The notes under the pieces were generated by a model that saw nothing but the letters and a program-made list of their open reading frames with translations, did no database searches and was not told the origin of the DNA. From Delphinapterus leucas (lineage: Eukaryota; Chordata; Mammalia; Artiodactyla; Monodontidae): DNA of 64,000 nucleotides. The DNA lies in assembly GCF_002288925.2 (NCBI RefSeq), contig NW_022098069.1:75417670-75481669 (forward strand), written 5' to 3'. A program made the translations under genes and the position numbers. Positions within the stretch are counted from its first letter, which is position 1. Each line of letters opens with the position of its first letter. This document shows positions 35,100 through 47,160 of the stretch, piece after piece.

Positions 35100-35995
35100 T
35101 TCCAATATAACCCCTCTTGATCATCTTGGGTTCATGCTCAGAGAGGGCCTGGATGGTTTGTCCTGGGGATGGGGGTGGCCTCACTGTTGGTAGTAATTTT
35201 GATGTAGGCTGGGTGGGATATTGTTTATAGAATTAATAGGCAACACTAGCTCTGAGGAGTTTGTCTTTCAGGAGTTCCTGTAAAATCCAGGACAGCTATG
35301 TTTTATTGAATTGTTTTATCATTAACCATCATAGCCGGTAAAGAGGACTTATATTTGTCAGGAACCTCCTTGAGAAACAATTGTGCAGACTCAGGACTCA
35401 ATTCAGCCTCTTCTGGACTTGCCAAATCATTATCTATTGCCCAGAAAGCCCATTCTAATCTCCCATCTGACAGAGGAAGTCCTTAGCCTTGCATGGTATT
35501 TTCCATTGACAGCCCAGGCAGTTACCTTAAAGTAGGGTGAGCAGACCTTCAAGCCTCAAAGTCCACGTTGAAAAGGTCTGTGTGAACAGAAGTCCAAAAC
35601 CTCCCCTGGTGGTCATTCCCATCATGCACACTAATTGTGTGAGATCCTTTACTAGGGACACCATTTTTCCATCCTGTGCTATGGCAGCCATTCGTTTAAG
35701 TTCAGCCCCAGGTAGCTGGAACTCACCCCTGCCAGTTACATTCTATATATAGCCAGACAGCCATATAGCCATCTGTGTAGGTTCTTAAGGAGGGGCTGGG
35801 CCTAAGGGTGAAAAAGAGGGTGTAAGAGAGGGAGTATTTCCTCCTGCAAATGAGCAGTGGACCCTCCTTCTTGACTCTTTGTGTCTTTTTTCTCTTTATT
35901 ACTTTGCTGGTGGTCATCAGCAAAGCTGAGAGTAAATTATCCTCATCATTCTCATGATTGTATTGTGTGTATTGACCTTTTACTCCAGAGGCCAT
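35100..35995 (-). pseudogene. Gag-like remnant of the ERV
   Basis: Located 5' of the protease on the minus strand. Short stretches look like retroviral gag text (for example DGRLEWAFWAIDND near 35440-35480), and a 90-codon frame lies at 35723-35995. There are many stops. No major homology region or zinc knuckle could be identified, so the call rests mainly on position. Confidence 0.4.
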
Positions 35996-36235
35996 CAGTC
36001 CTTTTATCTGGGATCTTGCCCTCCCTTGAGTCTACCCAGGGCTTTGAAATCATATAAAAATATGATTGAAACAGCATGGAACTGCAAAGAATGGACAATC
36101 ATTCTTTGGGACAAAAAGTAGGATTTAACTAGGTGAATATGAGGGGTACTTAGAAAAAAAGGAGCGGAACCAACCCAGTGACCCCAGTGCAGGGAATGTG
36201 GCTAGAGGGGAGGGGACCAGGATATGCAGTACATT
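35996..36235. other. Unassigned DNA upstream of the provirus
   Basis: A 5' LTR or leader of the provirus would be expected nearby. None is recognised. Confidence 0.35.
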
Positions 36236-36420
36236 GAAGGCACAGTTAAAAGTCTTATCCTGAGAAAAATGTGAAGTCACTGAGATATTTTAACAAGAGA
36301 TATGATAGGATCACAGTTTGCTCTGAAAAACCTTTGCCATAGTAGCACTAAATATGAGAATTAAACATGGGTAATTTAAGACAAAAAAATTGACAAGAGG
36401 AAGTTCCAGAAGTTTAAAAG
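36236..36420 (+). mobile_element. Old mammalian interspersed repeat (middle part)
   Basis: 'ttatcctgagaaaaatgtgaagtcactgagatattttaacaagagatatgataggatcac' follows the middle of the old repeat family at 6775 and 8812. Confidence 0.5.
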
Positions 36421-37077
36421 GATAGTATATTTTTGAATAACTATTTACCTGAGAAAAGTCTTGCTGTTATATTCACATAAGGAATACAAATTAATTGGGC
36501 ATAGTATCTTCTATTTCTCAGTGCTCTTTGAAAGTTGCTCTGAATTTTTTTTGGCATTTGATGTAGTGGAAAAGTTTTAAAATATATAGATTTTTGTTCA
36601 TGTGCTGGTAATCTGTGTTGTTTTTTCAAACATGGGTGCTTATAATACTTGATTTCAGAGTTATAAAAAAGTTTTACCAAGATGCATCCAGTATAGATAT
36701 CTTATCTATTTTCCAAATATATGATAACACTCTTGGTTTTCAGACTTAGACTTACTTAAGATTAGAAAATTTCTATTATTTTTACAGTATTATTTCTTCT
36801 TTATGGTTTATTTTTTTAATCTATGGGTTATCTGCTTCTATAATTACTAAAAATAATTATAATTTTATTAGTATATTGTTTGTTTTATATTTTTCCTGTT
36901 TTCTTTTTGGCTTCTTATTATTTGGAATTTCTACAGTTTATAGCCTGCTACTTACTAAGAAATTCTGATTTAACTGTTTACTTAACTGTTTATTTGGTTT
37001 TCATTTTAATGGAGTTATTCCTTGACTTAATTGTTATATATCTATCACTTAATTTGTTATACATCTATCACTTCCAC
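36421..37077. other. Unassigned T-rich DNA, no gene
   Basis: No gene. T-rich text from 36720 could be a very old LINE but was not matched. Confidence 0.4.
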
Positions 37078-37088
37078 AAAACTTTTTT

Positions 37089-37281
37089 TTCTTTTTTGCG
37101 GTACGCGGGCCTCTCACTGTTGTGGCCTCTCCCGTTGCGGAACACAGGCTCTGGACGCGCAGGCTCAGCGGCCATGGCTCACGGGCCCAGCCGCTCTGCG
37201 GCACGTGGGATCTTCGCGGACCGGAGCACGAACCTGTGTCCCCTGCATCGGCACGAACCTTCCCCTGCAGGGAAGCCCCAA
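37089..37281 (-). mobile_element. CHR SINE with rearranged 5' head
   Basis: Minus-strand copy with direct repeats AAAACTTTTTT at 37078-37088 and 37282-37292. The tRNA-like head is altered: the box A segment is missing and replaced by a second copy of 'gcacgaacct..tcccctgca' (about 37227-37250 and 37252-37270). Confidence 0.9.
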
Positions 37282-37292
37282 AAAACTTTTTT

Positions 37293-37740
37293 ATTAGTCT
37301 CCTTTAAAAAAATTTTAGATAAGAGTAGTTTATTCCACATCTTTGTTTCATTGGTTCATTACTTCTCTGTTCCTCTGTTAGCAGTATTTTTTTTAATGTG
37401 TCCTAGGTTAAATACTGCCAATTTCTCTATTTCAGTTTCCTTTATGTTGTTAGGAAAAGTATTCTTTTTAGATTCTCTGAAACATGTCTAGTAACAATCC
37501 GTAACCATATCCAATCAAATGAATAGATAACAGAATTAATCATATGCTTAAAAGTAAAGAACAACGAGATTGTATGAAATAATCACAAGACTATATATAA
37601 ATCTTTTGTATAAAATAATAGAAATAAAATAATTATTATTTTACTCGGTAGATGTAGTTGTTTAAGGAGAACCACGTGAGTACTGGCAGACTCTCTCGTT
37701 GATCAAACTTTAGTCAGGCTCTTCTGGGCCCTCTTCTTGA
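37293..37740. other. Unassigned AT-rich DNA, no gene
   Basis: No coding frame beyond a chance frame crossing the SINE. No repeat recognised. Confidence 0.4.
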
Positions 37741-37746
37741 TGAGGA

Positions 37747-38230
37747 TGTTACCAAGTCCAGGCTCACTCTGCTCGCCGCACAACAGGCCAGTGAATCAGG
37801 AGACGAGGTGTTGAGGCGAAGAATAGCGACCTTATTCGGAAAGCCGGCAGGCTGGGAAGATGGCAGACTAGGGTCCCCCAAAGACCGTATTATCAGGGTC
37901 TGGGTGCCAGTTTCTTTTACAGAACGGAGAGGAGGAGGAGGTGAGGAAGTAAAGAGGTCATTTATCTTGTAAAACATCTGGCATGGCCTGTACTGGGGAG
38001 GGGATGTGTTAATTTCTTCTTTTCTGCAGCCATTCACAGGTGGGCAGGGTCAGAATGTCCTTCTGTGAGCTGAACAAAGGCACTTTAGTTTAACAGTCAG
38101 GCAGAGGGGCAGGGTTCCCTGTGGCAGGCCATTATGTATGCTTACAGCTATAGATTATAGCTGATTATAATAACAAAAGCAATGAAAAGCAAAGGTTAAA
38201 GTAAAAGGAACAGATCCAGCATGGAGTCAG
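37747..38230 (-). mobile_element. Retroviral LTR (minus strand)
   Basis: Read on the minus strand the segment ends in GGTAACA. Before that comes a U5-like part with 'gaataaggtcgctattc' (a polyadenylation-like signal) and CpG-bearing text ('gtgcggcgagcag'). This is the pattern of gamma-type (class I) LTRs. The 5' end is uncertain and no PBS was recognised next to it. It could be the upstream LTR of the minus-strand provirus at 32-36 kb or an unrelated solo LTR. Confidence 0.6.
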
Positions 38231-38560
38231 AATTGGCTCTTCCCAGTTACAAGGACTCCACTTTGGTCTCTGTACTTGCTGCGTCTGCATAGCCCAGTTG
38301 TAGCAAAAATTCTGTTAAATGGGTTTAGCAGGAATCCCCCTATCCTTGATGTCCCCTTTTAGTAACTTTCCATCCACTGGACCCCTCACTGCTCCTTGGC
38401 TATAAATCTCCAGCTGTCCTTTCTGTATCTGGACTTGAGCCCAGTTCTGTAAATGAGGTTGCTTTTTCCCTTTTGCTGTAGTTTTAAAATAGAATCTATT
38501 TTTACCACTTAAACTACTGTCTGGCTCTGGTTTTCTTTAAAACTACACTTTAATAGTATA
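38231..38560 (+). mobile_element. Possible second LTR, opposite orientation
   Basis: Has 'catggagtcagaattggctc...ggactccactttg', a TATA-like 'ggctataaatct' at about 38398-38409, then 'ttgagcccagttctg'. This recalls LTR promoters in plus orientation. Not assigned to a class. Confidence 0.4.
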
Positions 38561-39018
38561 TAATATACAAGGGTACTGTACATTGAAATTTGAGTCAAAA
38601 TACTAAAAGAATAGGAAATAAAATTAGAGAAGTTTTATAAAATAAAATTAGGCATGCTTCTCTCATGGAAGAAATAAATGAAAGGGCAAAACAATAAAGG
38701 AAAGACCAGAACAGTGGGGCTCAAGCTGAAACATCCTCCAGAAAACCTAGCCTTACTAGGCTAATTTGTTTCTGTTTGCTTCCTCTCTGGCCCCCAGGTG
38801 CTTTCTGCTCTGCTCAGTAGGGTTCCCAGTTTTTCCTGGAGGGTATGAGTGTCTTACTCAGTGTGCAGTAAATACCCAGTAAACGCCAACTTCCCAACTG
38901 CGTGGAGGTGAACTACTTTCCGCAACAAAGCTGTAGAATTGTTTAATAGGGAATACAGCCAGGAGGACCACTGGCTCCCCCTGGCAGCTTTGGAGATCGT
39001 TTACTGGCTTTGTGGTGT
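38561..39018. other. Unassigned DNA, no gene
   Basis: No coding frame or repeat recognised. Confidence 0.4.
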
Positions 39019-39034
39019 GAGAGTGGTTCACTTG

Positions 39035-39390
39035 TTTTCTCTTTTTGTTCTAATCTTTTTAAAAAAATTTATTTAGTTTTGGCTGCATTGGGTCTTCATT
39101 GCTGCACGCAGGCTTTCTCTAGTTGTGGTGAGTAGGGACTACTCTTTGTTGCAGTGCATGGGCTTCTCATTGCGGTGGCTTCTCTTTTTGCTGAGCATGG
39201 GCTCTAGGCGCACGGGCTCAGTAGTTGTGGTGCACGGGCTTCAGTAGTTGTGGTGCGTGGGCTCAGTAGCTGTGGCACATGGGCTTCATTGCTCCACGGC
39301 ATGTGCCATGTGGGATCTTCCTGGACCAGGGCTAAAACCCGTGTCCCCTGCATTGGCAGATTCTTAACCACTGCACCACCAGGGAAGCCC
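39035..39390 (-). mobile_element. Long-form (older) CHR SINE
   Basis: Minus strand, 'ttttggctgcattgggtcttc' at the left and the tRNA-like head at the right. Diverged direct repeats, GAGAGTGGTTCACTTG (39019-39034) and GAGAGTGGCTAATTTG (39391-39406), match at 13 of 16 positions. Confidence 0.88.
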
Positions 39391-39406
39391 GAGAGTGGCT
39401 AATTTG

Positions 39407-40125
39407 AATTAGCAAAGGGGAATGAAGAATGTCCCATTTTGTATTAAGAAAAGTAAAAACAAACATCTTTTCCAGGATGCTTTTATAAACACTTATACCA
39501 TGATATGCACTACCTCCACTGCAAACATATTTTAATAATAATTATTTAAATTATTATCTAAGTAATAATTCTAATAATAATAATAAAGGATGAATGAACA
39601 TATATCTTATCAATTGTAAATTTTCTGTCTTTTAAATTGATTGAGCATTATGTTAAACTTCATGACTTTAAAAAAATGTTGATTTGGAGCAGTCATTGGT
39701 ATACTCAAAAAATAATCTCCATAGAATTAATTTTGTGAACAGGATTATCTTGTAAGAAATGTAATTCCGGATGTGACAAATAAAAAGATGTGCTTATTAC
39801 ACAGTCCATCTTGATTCTTAAACATAAACTTCAGAGTACATAATTGATATTGTACAAAAATGTGATTTTTGAGAATGAGGGTTTACGAATGAATAGATTT
39901 TAACATTGCCTTATCTATAATATTTTCCTAAAATCATCTATCAATTTTTCTGTCTCCTTTGGAACTTGTAAAACATTTAACTGGAGTTTTACTGGGTAAG
40001 ATAAGTGTCCAAGAGTCCATTTCACACAGTTGGGCAATAGTACTTCACTCCCTGTCACAACATATTTTTTAATCGTGGATGCCATTCATTTCGATTTTTC
40101 ATTTTCATTGTGGCTGAGATTAAAA
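39407..40125. other. Unassigned DNA with (TAA)n run
   Basis: A TAA/ATT-rich run lies at about 39530-39590. No gene. Confidence 0.45.
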
Positions 40126-40141
40126 AATAATTTATGATTGA

Positions 40142-40452
40142 GGGACTTCCCCGGTGGCGCGGTCGTTAGGAACCCACCTGCCAATGCAGGGGACACAGGT
40201 TCGAGTCCTGGTCTGGGAAGATCCCACATGCCATGGGGCAACAAAGCCTGTGCGCCACAACTACTGAGCCTGCACTCTAGAGCCCTCACGCCACAACTAC
40301 TGAGCCCACGTGCCACAACTACTGAAGCCCGTGCGCCTGGAGCCTGTGCTCCGCAACAAGAGAAGCCACCGCACCTAGAGAAAACCCAGGTGCAGCAACG
40401 AAGACCCAAACGTAGCCAAAAATAAATAAATAAATAAAAATTTAAAAGAAAT
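40142..40452 (+). mobile_element. Long-form (older) CHR SINE
   Basis: Plus-strand copy with several 'ccacaactactgag' units and an (AAATA)n tail. Direct repeats AATAATTTATGATTGA (40126-40141) and AATAATTTATAATTGA (40453-40468) differ at one base. Confidence 0.93.
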
Positions 40453-40468
40453 AATAATTTATAATTGA

Positions 40469-41271
40469 AAATTTTATGCAGTGGATTTTTAGGTTGCCTA
40501 GATACCTTACTTGATATTCCAAAAATGTTATTCTGTATTTGAGTACTGCAAACACCATTTAGATAGAAGTTCTTCTTAGAATAGAAACAGGTTGTTCCTT
40601 ATTGTGATAAAAGTGGTGCATGGAAAAAGTTTAGCTTTTGAAAAATTTTGGCAAGTAAACTTAGAAGAAAAGTTGATTTTGTTCAAGGGTTTCACCAAGC
40701 TGAAGTATTAGACAAAAAAGCTGGGACTGATAATGAAAATGGCAAGAGGTTATTTTCTTCATTTCACCAGTGCTTATAAAAAGATCAGTTTTCACACCAA
40801 TACTTACTGAACAAAAATTAGTAGTTTCACATACTCCATTTACCACAGGAAGGGGCCACAGGATCCCAGTGTTTCTGAAAGTGGGATTTTAGTGGCTCTG
40901 TACTATTTAATAATAAGACAGCAAATGGATCTTTGGTGCAAGTTCAATTTTTGAGTGTGCCAAAGTAACTAGAGCTTACAGCTAAATAAGTAAATCATGT
41001 TCAATACCTTGGTTGAGTTTAACAAAGTTTATTCAGCTGGATGAAAAGAATGCTGGGGACATTGTAGGTAAGGTTTCTAAAATGTAATTGAGAGTGTCAA
41101 AACAAATCATAACAAAATGTACTACAGTGCCGATTTATGCTTTGCACCAGACATTCCTAATGCATGGTATAGTTGCACACAAAAAAGCCTTCAGGGTCAG
41201 TTATGAAATTGTATGATAGAGGAAAATTAATTTCTCTCTTCCTTTATGATAACACATTCTAATGGCTCTAG
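40469..41271. other. Unassigned DNA, no gene
   Basis: No coding frame above 61 codons and no recognised repeat. Confidence 0.4.
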
Positions 41272-41283
41272 CTATATGAGAGT

Positions 41284-41493
41284 TGTTTTTTTTTTTTTTT
41301 TTGCGGTACGTGGGCCTCTCACTGTTGTGGCCTCTCCCGTTGCGGAGCACAGGCTCCGGATGCGCAGGCTCAGCAGCCATGGCTCACGGGCCCAGCTGCT
41401 CCGCGGCATGTGTGATCTTCCCGGACCGGGGCACGATCCCATGTCCCCTGCATCGGCAGGTGGACTCTCAACCACTGCGCCACCAGGGAAGCC
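41284..41493 (-). mobile_element. CHR-type tRNA-derived SINE (young)
   Basis: Minus-strand copy with perfect 12-bp direct repeats CTATATGAGAGT at 41272-41283 and 41494-41505. Confidence 0.95.
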
Positions 41494-41605
41494 CTATATG
41501 AGAGTATTTTTAATACAAAGGCCATGAATTATATGAACCGTGCATGAGATTTTACTAGAAAGAAGTAATTTTCAATATGCTAATGCTATTCTGTATTGCT
41601 TAGAA

Positions 41606-41888
41606 CAGTGGTCCAGTAGAAACATAAGTCCTATATGCAATGTAAAATTTTCCTAGCAGTCACATAGAAAAGAGTAAAGAGAAAGAGGTGAAATTAATTC
41701 TAATAACATATTTAACCCAAAATATTCAAAAGATTATCCTCTCAACACATGATCAATATAAAAATTATTGAGATAGTTTACATTTTTTCCGTGTTTGTAA
41801 ATCTGGTATATATTTTATGCTTACAGCACATCTCAATTTAGGATAGCCACATTTTAAGCACTCAGTAGCTACATATTGGGCAATACAG
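41606..41888. mobile_element. hAT-type MITE with near-perfect TSDs
   Basis: Starts CAGTGGTCCAGTAGAAACAT and ends 'gggcaatacag'. 8-bp duplications GCTTAGAA (41598-41605) and GCTTGGAA (41889-41896) match at seven of eight. The body ('agaggtgaaattaattctaata', 'cttacagcacatctcaattta') is that of a MER3-like Charlie MITE. Confidence 0.8.
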
Positions 41889-41896
41889 GCTTGGAA

Positions 41897-44330
41897 GAAA
41901 TAAGTATACTACTTGATTTCAGTAGTATAATTGTCTTCATACATTATAGGTATTTATTATATTAATAGTGATTAAAGTTAGAAATTCAGTCATGTAGTTG
42001 GGATAGATATTTCTCTGTAAAGCTTAGATATTGATTCAACAAAATCAGTGTTTTCAAATGGAAATGCTTCATTTGTTTACAATAGTTGAAAATGGAAAGC
42101 AAACGTCCAAATGTCATTTTTTATATTACCAAATTGTCCTAATATCCTAATATTATAAAACTTTTCTCCCTTGTGCATATTTGATACCTGAATATTTCTT
42201 TAATGTATAAAGTGGATATATAGTCGAACTATTTCAGGGAGACTATACCTGTGATTGAAATTTTATAAATCCACATGTATATCTTCCATTTTCAAAGAAC
42301 TGAAGCTCTGTAGGATCCATGCTCTCAGGAACACTAAAAACAATTTCATTTACCTGCCCATTCTCTGTCACAATATCTTAATTTACTGAATGACGCTAAT
42401 TCCTTAACTCGTCTGTCACCACTCATCATGAGATAATGCCCTGACCTCTCTAAATAGGTAGCCTAAGCTAGAAATAATGCTGAATATCTGTTAGTGAGAA
42501 AGATGGATAATGGGTATGTTTAAGAGCTGGGTAGTACCTGGATAGGGACATGTAGTTAGTCAAGTACTCTGTTCATGAGGACAGTGTCTGCCTGCTCGGA
42601 CAGGCTGTGAAGGCAGGAGGGAGATATCAAATCATGAGGATGACTCAACTCAATTAATGCTCCTCAAGGAGCACTAATCAACTGATTTGGCTTAAGAAAA
42701 AGCAAAAACAAAAAACCAAATAACTAAATAGTCATCCTTGATTATAAGTAAAGGAAACGAGATAGTTGATAGCAAATACTTCATCAGAGAATTAAGGTTC
42801 ACAGGTCAAATTTACTAACAATTTAATTTGCTTGACAAGCATTAGTTAAATTTTTAATTAAAAGTTCCAAAATCAACATAAATCCATGATCTTTGTATTT
42901 CATATCAACATGTTCATTATGTCCGAATAGTGCAGACATGTCTGCTGTTAGCCATTTTAATTGCCAGTTTAAGTTTTAAATGTCGTGGTAATGGACCACA
43001 TTATTCGAAAATTTTAACATTCTATTACTTTAAGGTTGATTAGGTACAAACACTTCTAGTCCTGGTTATAATACATAGGTCAAGAATTGGTACCCTTATT
43101 TTGAAAGTGATAATTATTTTTCTCTGTTATCTATTACCAAAGCAGAATGGAATGAAAGTTAGTGTCAGCCCTTGAAAAATAAGCATGATGCCTTGAAAAA
43201 GTTACCGAGTATGCTCTGTCTAAATAAGAAAATATTATGGTAACAACATATTAAAATGTGCATTGAAGGAATGTAAATATTAACTGTCCATTTCAAGTCA
43301 TAAATTATAACAAGTAAAATTAAAATATAAAACATGAATTAAAGATAATTTTATTATGAAGCAACATTATGTATTTCACAAATTTAATAGTATCTTTGAT
43401 ACACATTTTTAACAAATTCAATATAGCAAAACTTCTACATAGAAAAAGAATTAAAAACAACTAGAAGGCATGGTGAATAGATTAATAGTGTAACCGTAAA
43501 TATCAATACTAGTTTATCCATAGCATGATTGACAGAATTGGGGCTTAGCTTCTATATGGAAAAAAAAAAAAAGCAGAGTGACTGTTTTAACTATATCATA
43601 ATATTCAAACCTTGTCTTTGTATAATGTTCCCAATTTCACCAGGGTCCTTGAGCCCCATGAGTGTTATCCATAAAGAGGATCTAGAGGGTCACAACATGA
43701 AATGACTTAGGATTTGTGAAAAGCATTGACCTAAAAGAGACATTTGAAATCATCTAGTATAGAGCCTTTATTTTATGGATAAAGATCCTTTGCTGAGTTT
43801 TGCAAAATAACTTGCCTCTAGACTCACAAGGTCTTCATTCACTTTTTTCCATTAAAAGAGAATTCTACATTTCTTTTGGGAGATTTGCCCCCTAATATCA
43901 AGCTATGTGTTTCTGATGGCCAAAGTCTACCTCTCCTCACCTTCCAGGAAAGGGAGCTGCTTGGCTTTAGCCACTTCCTGGCCAGAGTGATTTAACCAGG
44001 CATACATTTAAGCACCAGCAGGGAGAGGAGCTCATCTCTCTGTTTCTTCTCCCACAAGTTCAACAATGTTGCGGAACAAACACAGAAACAAACAAACCAA
44101 CAAACTAAAAACCATGAGGCAGAGACTCAGAGATTCAGGCAACCTCCAATGGGTACATAGTACAAGAAAAACATAAATTTTAATCTTTGCAAACTACTGA
44201 GATATGGGGATTGTTTGTTATTATAGCATATTTTAGCTTAAGCTGACTGACTCAGGAAGTGAGGTAAAATATGTCCAAAACTGAACTCTTCCATCTTCTC
44301 TGAAAAATCTTTTATACTTAACGGTCTGGC
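41897..44330. other. Unassigned AT-rich DNA, no gene
   Basis: No coding frame of note. A weak old-repeat resemblance at 43720-43840 ('gaaatcatctagtatagagc'). Confidence 0.45.
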
Positions 44331-45010
44331 TTGTATCAGTTTATGTTTATGCAGAGTCTGTCTCCTGGCCAAAAACCTATGTGTGATCTTTCAGGCCCCA
44401 CTATAGACAATTACAAAGGCTTTACCTGGCAGGCAGGACTCAAGGGGACAGCTGCTCTCCCCACATCAGACATGGAGCACAGCCAGTGCCTTGCAGTCTC
44501 TGCAGGGAGTGGCAGTCCAGGACTCAGCCTCCCCCGGTGGCCCCTGCACTCTTATACATATTCCTAGTAGAGGTGCTTCCATTCACAGGGCCCTCAGCCA
44601 TGGTCTTCCCAGTGTCTCTACCAAGACCTCTTTATTGGGGGGAGAGGAGAAAACTTTAAAGATATTTTTCCTCACTCTGACTCAGTATTTAATACTTTTT
44701 CACTCCTAGCCCTACCCTCACTCCTTCTCTGGACCCCTGGGTCTATGAAATGACAGGAGCCTTTTGTTCAGGGCTCCATCAGCAGTGAGACCCCAAGTCC
44801 GTGCTGATGCACCTGACCCTCTCCAGGAGCCATTCCAAGGGGAAGAATGGTGGGAAAGCATTTTCCGCTCTTCAGCCTCATGCTTATGCTATTGTGGTGA
44901 TTCAAGGCTTGATGGTTACTTTCCTTTTGGTTTGTTGCCTTAAGAGGCTGCTCTGACACCTGTCGGCTTGCTCCCTCCAGCTCAGTGCAGCCCCTAACGG
45001 TCACTGCAGA
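44331..45010 (-). other. GC-richer segment, possible old LTR
   Basis: The composition changes sharply to GC-richer text. On the minus strand there is an AATAAA (about 44633-44638) followed by 'gaggtcttggtagagacactggg', as in an LTR U5 or a gene 3' end. Three overlapping frames of 72-78 codons occur on both strands without recognisable domains. Origin unknown. Confidence 0.3.
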
Positions 45011-46240
45011 AGGATATATATTCTATTTATGTTAATTATTATGTGATAAACAATTTGACAGTAAGTTCAAAAAAGTTAATTTGGCCAAATGGAAAGATAG
45101 AGGAAAGTAAGATGAAGTTAACTCCATATTTCTACTTCTAATATAAAAAGAAAATTTCATTACTTTTAATTTAATCACTTGTGGTTTAAATTAGTATGTT
45201 TTAAAATTTGGTAACTTGAAAAAATATGATGTGAAGAAGATGTATAGAATGACTTGGACAATCAGATTGGCTTTTGTCTGTTGTAATGTAATATATAATA
45301 AATGAAGAGATTAAAAATCTGTCCAATGTCTCTTTCAAAAGAAAGAAAAAAATTTAGTTTACCCAGACTCTTTGTCCCATGTCAAAGCATTTATACAGAT
45401 GTTAAACATTAGGTTTTCCATTATGTTGATTGATTCCAGGCATCTTAAGAATATTCCTCTCTGTAGATGTCAGCACAATGGGTTTTTAAAAAGCTGTTGT
45501 TTTGAGTGATGATAATCTAGGGAAGGAATATGATATTTCTAGGAGAATTCTACCATTTCTATAAGATGTAAGATTAGCTCGTGGTGGTAGAGAGAAATGT
45601 ATAATAATGTCAAACATATGAAATTCTTCTAATGAGGTCTTAAATACTTGATCCTAGGGGGAAGAAATAAAGAGAGATTCTTTCAAGGTATTTTATGTAT
45701 TTAAGGAAGAGAAAACTATTTCTCAGTTCTGCTGTAGTCCTCAAAACACAGTGAAGGTCACTGCAGTAGGAAATGTCTCTGCTGATTTAGACAAATGGGG
45801 CCTCATTCCAGTATATTCTGTTTTTCCTTTTATCCAATTGAAAACGTACCACAGGTTTTTATTGTGGGCTGTCAGACAGAGCACAGATATTTCATAACCA
45901 TAGTGGGCTTATTGCATCTTTAGGGCAGTTTACTTCATGATTTAAAATGCTTCCTCCCTCCCTTCTTTATTACAGAATACATAATACAGATGTTCTTGTT
46001 TTGAAAAACTAATGTTAATGATATCTCCCAATCCATGTGCTGGTATTAGTACACAGATCTGAGGTAATAGATCATAGTTCATGAATGAAGGTGGCTATGG
46101 AGATATGCCTTGGATGAGCAATTTATACTGAAAAGGCCCCAGATAAATCAGTCTTTTAACAACTTGATGATTCTAATGTTTAATTTATGCCTGTGCTGTT
46201 TGCTTGCCATAATAAAATAAATAAGGAAAAGTCAGACGTA
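45011..46240. other. Unassigned DNA, no gene
   Basis: No coding frame above 60 codons and no recognised repeat. Confidence 0.45.
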
Positions 46241-46251
46241 AAAATCATGTA

Positions 46252-46460
46252 GGGGCTTCCCTGGTGGCGCAGTGGTTAAGAGTCCGCCTGGCGATGCAGG
46301 GGACACGGGTTCGTGCCCCGGTCCAGGAAGATCCCACATGCCGCGGAGTGGCTGGGCCCGTGAGCCATGGCCGCTGAGCCTGCGCGTCCGGAGCCTGTGC
46401 TCCGCAACAGGAGAGGCCATGACAGTGAGAGGCCGATGTACCACAAAAAAAAAAAAAAAA
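46252..46460 (+). mobile_element. CHR-type tRNA-derived SINE (young)
   Basis: Plus-strand copy with a pure A-tail. Direct repeats AAAATCATGTA (46241-46251) and AAAATCACGTA (46461-46471) differ by one transition that creates or removes a CpG. Confidence 0.95.
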
Positions 46461-46497
46461 AAAATCACGTAATGAAAAAAACTTAGAAATCGTTTTT

Positions 46498-46715
46498 TTA
46501 GGATTACTGTAAGCCAGACACTGTTAGATAAATTTAAAATAGACTCAGTCTTTAATTTATATGAGAAGCATATATGTGGAATTATTATTGTTACCATTTT
46601 CCAGAAAAGGAATATTCGGTACCTTTCCCAAAACCTTGTATCTAGTGAGTACCAAAGGGGGATTTAGCCCTGGATACAATAATTTCAGAGTCTGTGCTCT
46701 TAACCACTGTACCAC
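46498..46715 (+). mobile_element. MIR SINE
   Basis: 'gattactgtaagccagacactg', 'cattttccagaaaaggaa', 'tctgtgctcttaaccactgtacc' in MIR order. Confidence 0.8.
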
Positions 46716-47160
46716 TAATAAATTGGATAAAATGTAAATGAAGAGATACCATATAATTAGTTAATAGAAAGAAAGTTGTAGGTAAAGGACTAAGGAAGAA
46801 GGATACACTGATCAATAAAATAAAATAAAATATATGAAGTAGAGCAAATGCAAAACAAGAATTTAATGAAATATGTACTGTTTAATAAGATATTAATAAT
46901 ATTTAATTAAATATATGGCAGCTCGGACCAAAAGCATTAACATTTTATTTGAATAAGATCACAAAAAATGAAGTATACTGTTAAGAGAATAAAATTATGT
47001 TAAAAGAAAGAAAAAGGTAGCAACATGAAGTCAAGTATCAACATGAGGATAAGCCTTAACACACTGACCTAATTCCAAAGCAAAAGCGATTGCATAGTGG
47101 TCAGGATTCCAGTTCTCTGCATGGTCCCTTCCTTCCCTCAGGGACACGTGCATTCCTTAG
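46716..47160. other. Unassigned AT-rich DNA, no gene
   Basis: No coding frame or repeat recognised. Confidence 0.4.

Larger units (their letters stand above)
32050..35995 (-). mobile_element. Broken endogenous retrovirus (gag-pro-pol remnant)
   Basis: A proviral relic of about 3.9 kb on the minus strand. Reading from high to low coordinates the order is gag-like, protease-like, reverse transcriptase-like, RNase H-like and integrase-like, the canonical retroviral order. Every segment is broken by stops and frameshifts, and an L1 sits in the RT region. No env or downstream LTR was recognised. Class (I or III) is unresolved. It cannot encode a working virus. Confidence 0.8.

Noticed and set aside
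36880..37491. 203-codon open frame, the longest in the window
   Set aside because: It crosses a SINE insertion and both of its TSDs. The middle third is antisense SINE and the flanks have no domain. Chance frame.
46232..46597. 121-codon minus-strand frame
   Set aside because: Most of it is antisense CHR SINE; the same peptide text recurs at every SINE.
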